Part shown: positions 43,736 through 51,841 of the stretch, in pieces
Position numbering within the stretch: the stretch's first letter is position 1
Layout of the letters: the number at the start of each line of letters is the position of its first letter
DNA from: CAZXGD01 sp046350455
GTDB lineage: Bacteria > Planctomycetota > Phycisphaerae > Phycisphaerales > SM1A02
DNA: 64,000 nt
Assembly (NCBI GenBank): GCA_046350455.1
Contig: JAXMAM010000001.1
Span: 62,001 to 126,000, forward strand
Direction: 5' to 3'
Position numbers and translations under genes: made by a program
Notes under the pieces: model-generated
Seen by the model: only the letters and a program-made list of their open reading frames with translations
What the model was told of the DNA's origin: nothing
The model's database searches: none

Positions 43736-46641
43736 ACAGCGTCACCCGTGAAATGTTCGACGCCGTGCGCGATGCACTGGCGGGCCGCGAGATGGACGAA
43801 GCCCAGCGCCGCGACCTGGCGCAGCGCGTGAGCGAGGCCGGCATGGCGTTCCGCCGCCGCGTGGATCGCGCCGTGCGCTATACGCGCGATGGTCTGCGCT
43901 TGGAGGCCGCTGCGGAGGCGGAGGCAGATCCCTCCATCTTTGAGGTGGCGCAGGCGCTGGACAGCCCCGACCTGCACAAGTGGCGCGCAGCGTGCCAGCG
44001 TGCGCACCTGCCAGCGCCGGACGCCCCGGATCCAGCCGCGCTCGGCGAGATCGAGGAGGCCATCGCCCAGCTGCGTCCGCTGCGCAAGTACATGGCCCGC
44101 ATGCGCACGCTGGTGCTGAGCGACGCGCCGCCGTGGGACCGCCTTCTGGTGCTGCGCAGCCTGCGTGCGCACGACCCGCACAACCACGCATGGAAGGAGG
44201 ACCAGGCTGCGCTGGAGCCAAAGGCCGCAGAGTGGCTGGCGGAGCGCTGCGAGAAGGCAGTGCAGGCAGGGCACCTGAACACCGCTGCGCGCATGCTGGA
44301 GCATCTGGAGGATGGCGGCTGGCGCTCGCTGGACGTCAGCCGCCCTGTTGGCCAGCTGCGCACTGCGCTGCACGCCGCCGTGGTGGCGGAGTGCGTGCGC
44401 AAGGCGGCCCCCGTGGTGGAGCGGCTGGAGGCGGAGTGGGCCGCGGAGGACGCGCCTGCCGTGCGCGCCACGCTGGCTGAATGGCATGAGCTGAACGCCC
44501 GCGCGGTGGAGCACGACGGCCAGATGGAGGACGCGCTCTTGGCCCGCGTGGCCCGCGTGGAGGAGTGGCTGGACGAACGCACGCAGCTGGCCGAGGCGCA
44601 GCGCGACCACCGTGACCGCGCGGCCGCGCTGCAGCGCATCCTGGACGCGCAGGTGGCGCCGCTGCAGGAGATCCGCGCCGCCCTGAAGGCCAGCGAGGAC
44701 ACCAGCGAGGGCTGCCCAGACGACCTGCGCCGCCGCACGCTGGACCGCATCGACCAGCTGGAGCGCAAGCAGCGCGCACGGCGCGCCGCCGTGGCGGGTG
44801 CTGGTCTGCTGGTGCTGGCTGCAGCGGTGACCGGCGTGTGGCTGGGGGTGAAGTACGTCACCCACAACGCAAGCGTGTCCAACATCGCGGCGTCCATCCA
44901 GAATGCAGTGGACGCTGGGCGGCTTGAGGATGCGGAGCGCATCCTGAAGGAGGCGCAGGCGGACCCGGCTGTGGCCGGCGACGAGCGCATCGGCATCGCT
45001 GGCGCAGCGCTGGCCCGGGCGCAGCTGGCGCGCACGCAGGCGGTGACCAACTTTGCGGCCCTCATGGCGGAGGCCGGAGATCCGGAAAGCGCTGCCGCGC
45101 ACCCAGAAGCTGTGGAGGAGGCCAAGGAGCTGGCGCGCACGCCAGAGCAGCAGGCAGCGGTGGAGGAGTGGGTGCGCAAGCGCCGCCGCGCAGAAGCGCA
45201 GCGTGCCGCCGAGCGCACGCGCGACCTTTCGCAGCGCATTGCAGAGCTGGCCAAGGAGGTCAGCGCGGTGGATCCAAGCACCGCCGAGGCGCCCAGCACG
45301 CTCACTGCGCTGGAGACCAAGCTGCAGGCCCTGGAGCGGAGCGCGGCAGACCAGCCGGAACTTCGCCAGCAGCTTGACAACGTGCGTGCGCTGGTAGTGG
45401 CGCAGCGGTCCTCTGCGCAGAGCGCTGCGGCTGGTTCAGAGCGGCAGAGCGCACTTCAGGCGCTGGCCGCGCAGTCCACTGAACCGCTGGCGCTGGCTGG
45501 AGCCATCAAGGCCTTTGCTGACCGCTATCCCGGCACGCCAGAGGCCGTGGCGCTGGCGCAGGCCGCTGTGGCTGCGCCGCAGTGGAACGCCGTGGCGCAG
45601 TGGAACGAAGTCGTGGGCACGCGGCCGTGGGGGCGCGCGGCGCAGCTCTCCAACGAAGAGCGCGACACCATGCGCGACGCGCTCAAGGCGTACGTGGACG
45701 CGTATCCGGCGTCGCCCTTTGCGGCTCTGGCCAGGCAGATGATGGCCATGCTCTCCAACCCGGAGAGCTGGCGCGGCTGGGCCAGCGGCAAGCTGGACAC
45801 GCTGCCTGCCTTCACCTACTACGTGGTGGATCTCATTGATGGCTCGCGGCTGTACACCACCCAGGACCCAGCGCGCATCAACCTGCAGTCGCGGGCCAAT
45901 CTGCCGCAGTACAAGGTGATTCCAGTGCTGCAGAAGGATGATCCGGCGGGCGGCACGGTGCTGATGGACGTGGACACCGCGCGCATCAAGAAGGCTGGGC
46001 CCTCCCCGCAGATGCTGCTGGCTGGCCAGCTGCGCCAGGTGGTGGCGGATCCAGAGCCTCAGGGCGACTGGGCCAACGGCATGACCGCTGCGCTGGCCGT
46101 GCTGCAGCGCGTGCGCGACGCACAGGACGTGGACGGCGCCTTTGCCGCACAGCTGGCGCGCGGCGTGCTGGAGTCGCTGGACGCCGAGGCGCCTGCCGAA
46201 CTCCGCCCCGCGCTGCAGAGCGCGGCCAAGCGCATCGCGCGCGAGCGCCCAGAGGACGTGGCGTGGGTGGCGGGCTCGCAGCCCGCACGGGCACGCAGCG
46301 CCGAGCTGCGCGCGCTGCTCAAGCAGGTGCTCACGGTGGAGGCGTGGCGCAAGACGCTTGCGGAGGCGCCCGCAGCCGTGGCTGGCGCCATGATGCGGCC
46401 AGTGCCGGTGGGCATGCTGATGGGGCTGGAGAGCCGTGTGCTCACCACGCCGCCGGGCACCAGCGCGCCAGCGGGCGCCTCGCTGCTGGCGCTGAAGGTG
46501 GGCGTGGGCACTGTGCCATCGGAGCTGGTGCGCATCGGCCAGGTGGATGGCGCTGGCGCGGTCACGCTTGATCAGGCGGCAAGCGCCTTCCCCATGGGCA
46601 CCATGGTCTTTGCCCTCCCTTCCAAGGGGGCAGGCCAGTGA
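43732..46641 (+). CDS. Large membrane coiled-coil protein of the GTPase operon
   Basis: A 969-residue protein. Residues 1-350 are helical and cytoplasmic with repeated coiled-coil segments. A membrane helix at about 358-380 (AAVAGAGLLVLAAAVTGVWLG) is followed by a long helical region with coiled coils (380-600) and a C-terminal folded domain (about 700-969). No enzymatic motif is visible. The length and single membrane helix suit a scaffold linking a cytoplasmic GTPase to an envelope machine. The start overlaps the previous stop (ATGA), and the end overlaps the next gene (GTGA). Confidence 0.72.
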   Translation: MNSVTREMFDAVRDALAGREMDEAQRRDLAQRVSEAGMAFRRRVDRAVRYTRDGLRLEAAAEAEADPSIFEVAQALDSPDLHKWRAACQRAHLPAPDAPDPAALGEIEEAIAQLRPLRKYMARMRTLVLSDAPPWDRLLVLRSLRAHDPHNHAWKEDQAALEPKAAEWLAERCEKAVQAGHLNTAARMLEHLEDGGWRSLDVSRPVGQLRTALHAAVVAECVRKAAPVVERLEAEWAAEDAPAVRATLAEWHELNARAVEHDGQMEDALLARVARVEEWLDERTQLAEAQRDHRDRAAALQRILDAQVAPLQEIRAALKASEDTSEGCPDDLRRRTLDRIDQLERKQRARRAAVAGAGLLVLAAAVTGVWLGVKYVTHNASVSNIAASIQNAVDAGRLEDAERILKEAQADPAVAGDERIGIAGAALARAQLARTQAVTNFAALMAEAGDPESAAAHPEAVEEAKELARTPEQQAAVEEWVRKRRRAEAQRAAERTRDLSQRIAELAKEVSAVDPSTAEAPSTLTALETKLQALERSAADQPELRQQLDNVRALVVAQRSSAQSAAAGSERQSALQALAAQSTEPLALAGAIKAFADRYPGTPEAVALAQAAVAAPQWNAVAQWNEVVGTRPWGRAAQLSNEERDTMRDALKAYVDAYPASPFAALARQMMAMLSNPESWRGWASGKLDTLPAFTYYVVDLIDGSRLYTTQDPARINLQSRANLPQYKVIPVLQKDDPAGGTVLMDVDTARIKKAGPSPQMLLAGQLRQVVADPEPQGDWANGMTAALAVLQRVRDAQDVDGAFAAQLARGVLESLDAEAPAELRPALQSAAKRIARERPEDVAWVAGSQPARARSAELRALLKQVLTVEAWRKTLAEAPAAVAGAMMRPVPVGMLMGLESRVLTTPPGTSAPAGASLLALKVGVGTVPSELVRIGQVDGAGAVTLDQAASAFPMGTMVFALPSKGAGQ

Positions 46642-47672
46642 GCGAGGGCTGGCATGTCCGGCAGGCAGGCCGCCAGAGCGGGCCGTTTGACCTGGAGCGG
46701 CTGCGCACCATGGCGCAGCGTGGCGCGCTTACGCGGTTCCACCAGCTGAGTCGCGATGGCGAGGAGTGGATCTCTGCTGCCAAGGTGCGGGCCGTCTTCA
46801 ACGAGGATGGGTCGGTGGCAACCGGCCCCACAGACAGCGGGGCATCCTTCAGCAGCACCAGCGCCTTTGAGGCCTTTGCCAACATGCGCATGCCAGAGCT
46901 GCCGGCGCTGCCCACAGCGCACTTCCGCGGCGGGGCGTTTGGCGCCACCGTGCTGTGGGCGCAGATCGCAGCGCTGGCGCTGGGCACGCTGGCCATGGTG
47001 GCTCCCACCAGCCGCGATGCTGATGGCGCGCTGCAGTGGTGGTTCCAGGAGGGGGCGCTGAGCATCTCGGTGCATGCCATGACGCTGCTGGCGTTCCTCA
47101 CGTGGTGGGTGGTGGCGTTCCTGCCGCCCAACGCGTCGGTGGGCGCGTCGCTGGCTGCGGTGTCTGCGGTGCTGGCTGCAGGCAGCATGCTGCCGGCTGT
47201 GTCCTGGGCGCCGTGGGCGCTGCCAGCTGCCGCGGTCCTGCCGCTGGCGGCCATGCTGGTTGCCTTCGGCACAGAGGGCTCCAAGGCCGTGGGCGCGGTG
47301 GCCATCACGCTGTGCATCGAGGCCGGCCTGGCCCTGGTGGTGGCGGGCCTCCTGCTGGCATTCAACTTCAGCGGCTGGGGCCTGGCGGCCGTGCTGGTGC
47401 AGCTGGCTGGAACCGTGGCGCTGATCATCGGCGCTGTCCGCACCAAGAGCGGGTTGTCGCACGCGTTTGCGCTCACCGTGGGCGGCGCTGCGGCCATGGC
47501 CGTCACCATGTTCCTGGCGAGCGCTGCAGCCCTGGCTGGTGAACAGCCTGCGCATGGAGCGGCTGGAGCAACGTCCGCTGCGCTGTGCGTGTGCCTCTCC
47601 GTGCTAGCGTGGAGCGCGTCGCACCAGGCGCTGGGCGGTCCGCTGATCATCAAGTCAACCACAGAGTCATGA
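46638..47672 (+). CDS. GYF-domain multipass membrane protein
   Basis: A 344-residue protein with a GYF_2-type domain at the N-terminus (residues 5-50: WHVRQAGRQSGPFDLERLR...DGEEWISAA), an acidic linker, and eight to nine membrane helices. GYF domains bind proline-rich sequences. This fits the two proline-rich proteins in the same operon, but the domain is predicted cytoplasmic while those tracts are probably outside, so direct contact is uncertain. GTG start overlaps the previous stop; the end overlaps the next start (ATGA). Confidence 0.8.
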   Translation: MSEGWHVRQAGRQSGPFDLERLRTMAQRGALTRFHQLSRDGEEWISAAKVRAVFNEDGSVATGPTDSGASFSSTSAFEAFANMRMPELPALPTAHFRGGAFGATVLWAQIAALALGTLAMVAPTSRDADGALQWWFQEGALSISVHAMTLLAFLTWWVVAFLPPNASVGASLAAVSAVLAAGSMLPAVSWAPWALPAAAVLPLAAMLVAFGTEGSKAVGAVAITLCIEAGLALVVAGLLLAFNFSGWGLAAVLVQLAGTVALIIGAVRTKSGLSHAFALTVGGAAAMAVTMFLASAAALAGEQPAHGAAGATSAALCVCLSVLAWSASHQALGGPLIIKSTTES

Positions 47673-48568
47673 GCGCACAGACACCCACCACCGCAGATCC
47701 TTCGTCGCACAAGCAGCGCGCAGAGGCGCCCAGCAGCCAGCACCGCCTGGACGCCCGCAAGGGCGACCTGGAGTGCATGGTGGGCCTGCCATCTGGGCGG
47801 TACACCTCAGCCAGCGCCACGCTGTGGCTGGCTGGGGCGGCGGCGCTCACGGCGGCGTGCGGCGGGCTGCTGCTCCTGCTGGCGCCGCAGGGCTACGTGC
47901 TGCACATGCTCAACCGGTGCTGGACCAACTGGGCGGTGGTGCTGCTCACGTGGTGGAGCCTGTGCATCCTGATCAACAAGTGGATCAAGACCAGCATCCA
48001 GATGAAGGCAGTGCGCATTGACACGCTGGTGCCGCGCCGCGGCGACTTTGTGCTGAGCCCCGGCACTGCAGGCGACGTGCTGCGCCACATGCGCGCCATC
48101 GCGGAGCGGCCCAAGGACTTCCTGCTGTTCCGGCGCATTGACATGGCGCTTTCCAACCTGGGCAACATCGGTGAGGTGCGCGACGTGGGCGCTGTGCTGG
48201 AGGGCCAGGCAGACTCGGACGCCAGCCAGGTGGACAGCAGCTACACCGTGCTGCGCGCGGTCATCTGGACCATCCCCATCCTGGGGTTCATCGGCACGGT
48301 GATCGGTCTGTCGGACGCCATCGGCAGCTTTACGGAAGTGCTCACGCAGCCAGGTGCGGACGTGGCGGCCATCAAGACCAAGCTGGGACCGGTGGTCACA
48401 GGCCTGGCCACGGCGTTTGAGACCACGCTGGTGGCGCTGCAGGCAGCGGTCATCGTGCAGCTGATCTCCACGTGGGTGTTCAAGCGCGAGGAGGACATGC
48501 TGGACGCCATGAGCGAATACACCACCGAGCACATCCTGAGCCGGCTGAAGCTGACCGACTGGAAGTGA
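47669..48568 (+). CDS. MotA/TolQ/ExbB-type proton channel protein
   Basis: A 299-residue protein of the MotA/TolQ/ExbB family. Membrane helices lie at about residues 52-75, 85-107, 190-215 and 238-262. The hallmark third-helix motif is TIPILGFIGTVIGL (P..G..GTV.G) and the fourth-helix motif is GLATAFETTLVAL, which form the ion pathway. These proteins make a pentamer around a B-subunit dimer and use ion flow to rotate it. Partners here are the two ExbD-like proteins immediately downstream. The helix order TM1-2, long loop, TM3-4 is standard. Confidence 0.88.
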   Translation: MSAQTPTTADPSSHKQRAEAPSSQHRLDARKGDLECMVGLPSGRYTSASATLWLAGAAALTAACGGLLLLLAPQGYVLHMLNRCWTNWAVVLLTWWSLCILINKWIKTSIQMKAVRIDTLVPRRGDFVLSPGTAGDVLRHMRAIAERPKDFLLFRRIDMALSNLGNIGEVRDVGAVLEGQADSDASQVDSSYTVLRAVIWTIPILGFIGTVIGLSDAIGSFTEVLTQPGADVAAIKTKLGPVVTGLATAFETTLVALQAAVIVQLISTWVFKREEDMLDAMSEYTTEHILSRLKLTDWK

Positions 48569-48586
48569 CGCCGGAGCGCCTGCACC

Positions 48587-49417
48587 ATGGGACGCCGCAA
48601 GAAGAAGCAGCAGGAGTCGCTCACGCTGTTCTCCTTTCAGGACATCATGGCATGCCTGACGGGCGTGCTCATCCTGATCTCGCTGCTGCTTGCACTGGAC
48701 GGCCTGAGCGACCGCATTGACGACGCTGGCGCGCCTGGATCCGCCGCAGAGGCCGATGCCGCGCAGCGCGTTGAGCAGCTGGCAGCGGAGATCAAGACGC
48801 TGGAGGAGCAGGTGGACGTGCGCATGCGCGGCCTGCCTGTGACCGAGGACGAGGTGAAGGTGCTGGAGGCGCGCGCAGCCAGCATGCAGCGCGAACTGGA
48901 TGAGGCCCAGCAGCGCGACCGCACGCTGGCGGCAGAGGTGGCGCGCCTGGAAGAGGAGGAGAAGGCGCTGATGGTGCGGCGCCAGGCTGCGGAGCGCACC
49001 CTGGTGGAGCAGGAGCTCCAGAAGCGGCGGCAGCGCGTGCAGTACCGCCCCGGCGGGCAGCAGGAGCGGACGCCGCTGTTCGTGGAGGTCTCGGCCAGTG
49101 GACTGCGCGTGGGCAAGCTGGACGCAGAGCGCACGCCAGTGATGCTGGCTGATCTGCCAGGCGCTGCGCCGCTGCCACCCAGGCCTGAAGAGGGGCTGGC
49201 CAAGGCGCTGAATCCGCTCGGGCCGGATGCGTACTACGTGCTGTTCGTGGTGCACCCGGATGGCATCAAGCGGTTCGAGGCGCTGCGCGCAGCGGTCTTC
49301 CGCAATGGCTACGAAGTGGGCTGGCAGCTGTGGGACGCAGCTGCGGGCGCGTTCCTGCAGCCAGCACCTGTGGTCACGCCCGCTGCGGCACCAGCAGGCG
49401 CGGGGGGTGGCTCATGA
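48587..49417 (+). CDS. ExbD/TolR-like protein with coiled coil, B-subunit 1
   Basis: A 276-residue protein. After a short basic N-terminus comes one membrane helix with LFSFQDIMACLTGVLILIS. The aspartate at residue 19 sits where TolR and ExbD carry their essential proton-binding aspartate. A long coiled coil (about residues 60-150) and a periplasmic domain of about 110 residues follow. Together with the MotA-type channel it should form an ion-driven stator. The gene starts 18 bases after the channel gene and ends overlapping the next start (ATGA). Confidence 0.8.
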   Translation: MGRRKKKQQESLTLFSFQDIMACLTGVLILISLLLALDGLSDRIDDAGAPGSAAEADAAQRVEQLAAEIKTLEEQVDVRMRGLPVTEDEVKVLEARAASMQRELDEAQQRDRTLAAEVARLEEEEKALMVRRQAAERTLVEQELQKRRQRVQYRPGGQQERTPLFVEVSASGLRVGKLDAERTPVMLADLPGAAPLPPRPEEGLAKALNPLGPDAYYVLFVVHPDGIKRFEALRAAVFRNGYEVGWQLWDAAAGAFLQPAPVVTPAAAPAGAGGGS

Positions 49418-50220
49418 ACCGCGGGCCGTTCAGGCGCCGGCGGCGGCGGCGAGCTGGGTCGCTGGCGGGCGACCCGTTCATCCTCTTCCTGGATGCCATC
49501 ACCGATGCGCTGGGCGTGGTGATGTTCCTGCTGTTGATGGTGGTGCTGGCAGCACGCGCGTCCAACGTGGTGTCCAGGCTGGGCGGTGGCAAGCAGGCAG
49601 CGGCGGCAGCATTGCAGGAGGAGCGCGATGCGCTGGCTGTGGAGCTGGCAGCGCTGCCGCCTGCGGGGGACCCGGAGGTGGCGGATCGCTGGCGCGCTGC
49701 GCAGGCCACGCTGGCCAGCCTGCGGCCGCAGCTGGACCGCGCTGCGCCTGCCATCCGCATGCGCGTGAATGAGTCGCAGTCCAAGCGAGTGGCGCTGACG
49801 TCGCTGGACACCGAGGTGCAGACGCTGGAGGCGCGCGTGAAGGCGCAGGCTGCCACGGCCAGCGTGACGCCTTCGCTGGTGCGCGTCAGCCGGTTCAAGA
49901 GCGACGCGCGCAAGCCCGTGCTCCTGGGGCTCAACCAGGGTGCGCTGTCTGCGCTCAAGGTGTCGCACGACACCAAGAGCATTGCGCCACCTGCCAGCGG
50001 CACGGCGGTGCCCACAGCCGCGGCAGCGCGCGCTGCGCTGGAGACGCTGCTGTCTGGCCAGCCGCGCGACACGTATCGAGTGGAGCTGGTGGTGTGGGCC
50101 AATTCCTTCGCGCAGGCCAAGCTGGTGGAGGAGGCGCTGGCCGAGATGGGGTACGACGTGAACCCGCTGCCAGTGGTGGACGGAGGCGTGCTGGAGCCCG
50201 GTGCTGGCGGCGTGCAGTAG
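49414..50220 (+). CDS. ExbD/TolR-like protein, B-subunit 2
   Basis: A 268-residue protein distinct from the preceding one. A very basic N-terminus (RRRRRRRAG) leads to a membrane helix PFILFLDAITDALGVVMFLLLM with two aspartates at about residues 26 and 30, one of which can serve as the stator aspartate. A coiled coil and a C-terminal folded domain (WANSFAQAKLVEEALAEMG) follow. Two different B-subunits next to one A-subunit suggest a heterodimeric rod. Start overlaps the previous stop. Confidence 0.78.
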   Translation: MNRGPFRRRRRRRAGSLAGDPFILFLDAITDALGVVMFLLLMVVLAARASNVVSRLGGGKQAAAAALQEERDALAVELAALPPAGDPEVADRWRAAQATLASLRPQLDRAAPAIRMRVNESQSKRVALTSLDTEVQTLEARVKAQAATASVTPSLVRVSRFKSDARKPVLLGLNQGALSALKVSHDTKSIAPPASGTAVPTAAAARAALETLLSGQPRDTYRVELVVWANSFAQAKLVEEALAEMGYDVNPLPVVDGGVLEPGAGGVQ

Positions 50221-50268
50221 GAGGGGCGGGGTGCGGCGGGAGCGCGGCGCGGCGTACCATGGTGGGAC

Positions 50269-51261
50269 ATGCGCCGCGTTGCAGCCAGAGTGTTGGTCCT
50301 TGCTGCGGCGGCGTGTCTGCTGAGCGCGAGCCTGGCGGGGCTGGCTGGGTGCGGCAGGCCCATCACCGTGCAGGCATTGGCAGCGGGGTCGGATGCGCCG
50401 GTGGATGATGTGCGCATCTATCGCCACATGTTCACGTGGTTCACGCTGTTCCCAGGCAAGAAGAGCGTGGAGACTGGGCCCGATGGCACAGCGGTGGTCA
50501 CAGTGGGGCCGTCGAACACCAATCTCACCATGCTTCGCCAGGGGTACGAGCCAGTGCTTTTGGGCGTGTTCGAGCAGGGCGCGCCCAGCATCCAGCCAGA
50601 TGACGGTGGATACGACTATGTGCTGCTGTACTCCACCATCAAGGACAAGCAGGTAGTGCCTGTGGAGTTCCGGCCTGTGCGGCGCGTGCCGCTGCAGCTG
50701 CATGTGGTGGATGCGGACAGCGGGCAGCCGCTGGCAGGTGCCACAGTGTTTGGGACCACGTATCTGTATCTGCCGCAGCCAGGCGTGGAGGCCGACTGGG
50801 GCTATCCGCCCGTGCAGGAAGTGACCACCAGCGCGCAGGGCCAGGCCGTGGTGGACCAGGTGAGCGGATTCCGCAATCGCGTGACAGTGCGCAAGCCGGG
50901 CTACTGCGATGCGGAGCTGGACATTGATGGCCGCAAGCTGGGCAGCGAGGCCGCGCGCGAGGTGGCGCTGCGGCCCTTCCGTGTGAAGCACGTGGATTTT
51001 CAGGTGTTTGACGCGTCCACGCGCATGCCTGTGGCCGGCGCAGAGGTGGTGCTGGGCGAGCAGCGCGACGGTCTCCCCATGAGCCCAGATGGCTGGAAGG
51101 CGGTCACTGGACCGACGGGCCGCACGGGCGTGCAGGCAGTGCCCAACATGGAGCCGCCGCTGATGACCGTGCGTGCCAAGGGCTACCCGGAATGGCGCGG
51201 CGCCCCGCTGTGGCGCGCGCTGCAGGACGGCGGCACCAAGCGCATCGAAATCCGCAAGTAG
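50269..51261 (+). CDS. Lipoprotein with carboxypeptidase-regulatory-like domains
   Basis: A 330-residue lipoprotein. The N-terminus is a hydrophobic stretch (VLVLAAAACLLSASLAG) with lipobox LAGC at about residues 25-28. The mature part has repeated beta domains with the form ...DADSGQPLAGATVFGT... and DASTRMPVAGAEVVLGE, typical of carboxypeptidase-regulatory-like (CarboxypepD_reg/SpaA-like) folds. It may bind the outer membrane or peptidoglycan. It starts 48 bases after the stator operon and may be its last gene. Its TAG stop is immediately followed by a 34-bp repeat unit. Confidence 0.75.
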   Translation: MRRVAARVLVLAAAACLLSASLAGLAGCGRPITVQALAAGSDAPVDDVRIYRHMFTWFTLFPGKKSVETGPDGTAVVTVGPSNTNLTMLRQGYEPVLLGVFEQGAPSIQPDDGGYDYVLLYSTIKDKQVVPVEFRPVRRVPLQLHVVDADSGQPLAGATVFGTTYLYLPQPGVEADWGYPPVQEVTTSAQGQAVVDQVSGFRNRVTVRKPGYCDAELDIDGRKLGSEAAREVALRPFRVKHVDFQVFDASTRMPVAGAEVVLGEQRDGLPMSPDGWKAVTGPTGRTGVQAVPNMEPPLMTVRAKGYPEWRGAPLWRALQDGGTKRIEIRK

Positions 51262-51412
51262 GAAATTGGTGCCTGGCACGGGTGTCCCTACTTTCGGAAC
51301 CTCGTGCCAGGCACTCCTGTCCCGGGTTTCTGAGGCGCGCCGTAAGACCGTGCGGTACCGCGCGCTGAACCGCGCGCTGAACCGCGCGACGGACCGCAGG
51401 CACCGCGTGCCG

Positions 51413-51602
51413 CGGCCTCCGCGCGGTCCGGGGGGCGCGGCCGCGGACGGCTCGGCTCCACCAGGTTCCGCCTTCGCCTCGGCTTCGCGTGCGCTCGGCA
51501 GGTGGAACGGCCCGCGAACCGGGGAACCCACACATCCTGCCTCGCTCCGCTCAACGCCGCTACGCCGCGCCCCCCGGTCCCGCGCTGCGGCCGCTGCGAG
51601 AG
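51413..51602 (-). repeat. 190-bp repeat, copy 2 (inverted partner at 34303-34492)
   Basis: The sequence is the reverse complement of 34303-34492, from CGGCCTCC at its left end to GCTGCGAGAG at its right. It lies in a GC-rich, non-coding stretch and ends next to a 24-bp tandem duplication. Recombination between the two copies would invert the 17-kb segment between them. Confidence 0.8.
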
Positions 51603-51638
51603 CGAGGTGATCAGCCGCTGCGAGAGCGAGGTGATCAG
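51591..51638. repeat. 24-bp tandem duplication
   Basis: A 24-base unit beginning CCGCTGCGAGAGC is present twice in direct succession (51591-51614 and 51615-51638), with six further bases of a third copy. It lies in the MITE-like element between its shared core and the degenerate CCAGGCACC motifs. Confidence 0.85.
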
Positions 51639-51841
51639 CCGCTGGGCGCGGAAGCCGGTCGAGAGTGGTGCTTGGCAGCACGTTCCCAGGCGACACGTGC
51701 CAGGTCACCATGCTCACTGGCACCTGCGTCCCAGGCACCTGTGTCCCAGGCACCCTTGACCCTGGCATCACTCTCCCTGGCACCACCCTCTGCGGCACGT
51801 ATCTCCGAAAGGAGGGACACCCGTGCCAGGCACGAGTTTCG

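Noticed and set aside
38681..50220. Zorya-type anti-phage system
   Set aside because: A MotA-type channel and B-subunits are present, but there is no ZorC/D/E helicase or nuclease, and the operon has GTPase, GAP1 and GYF proteins instead.
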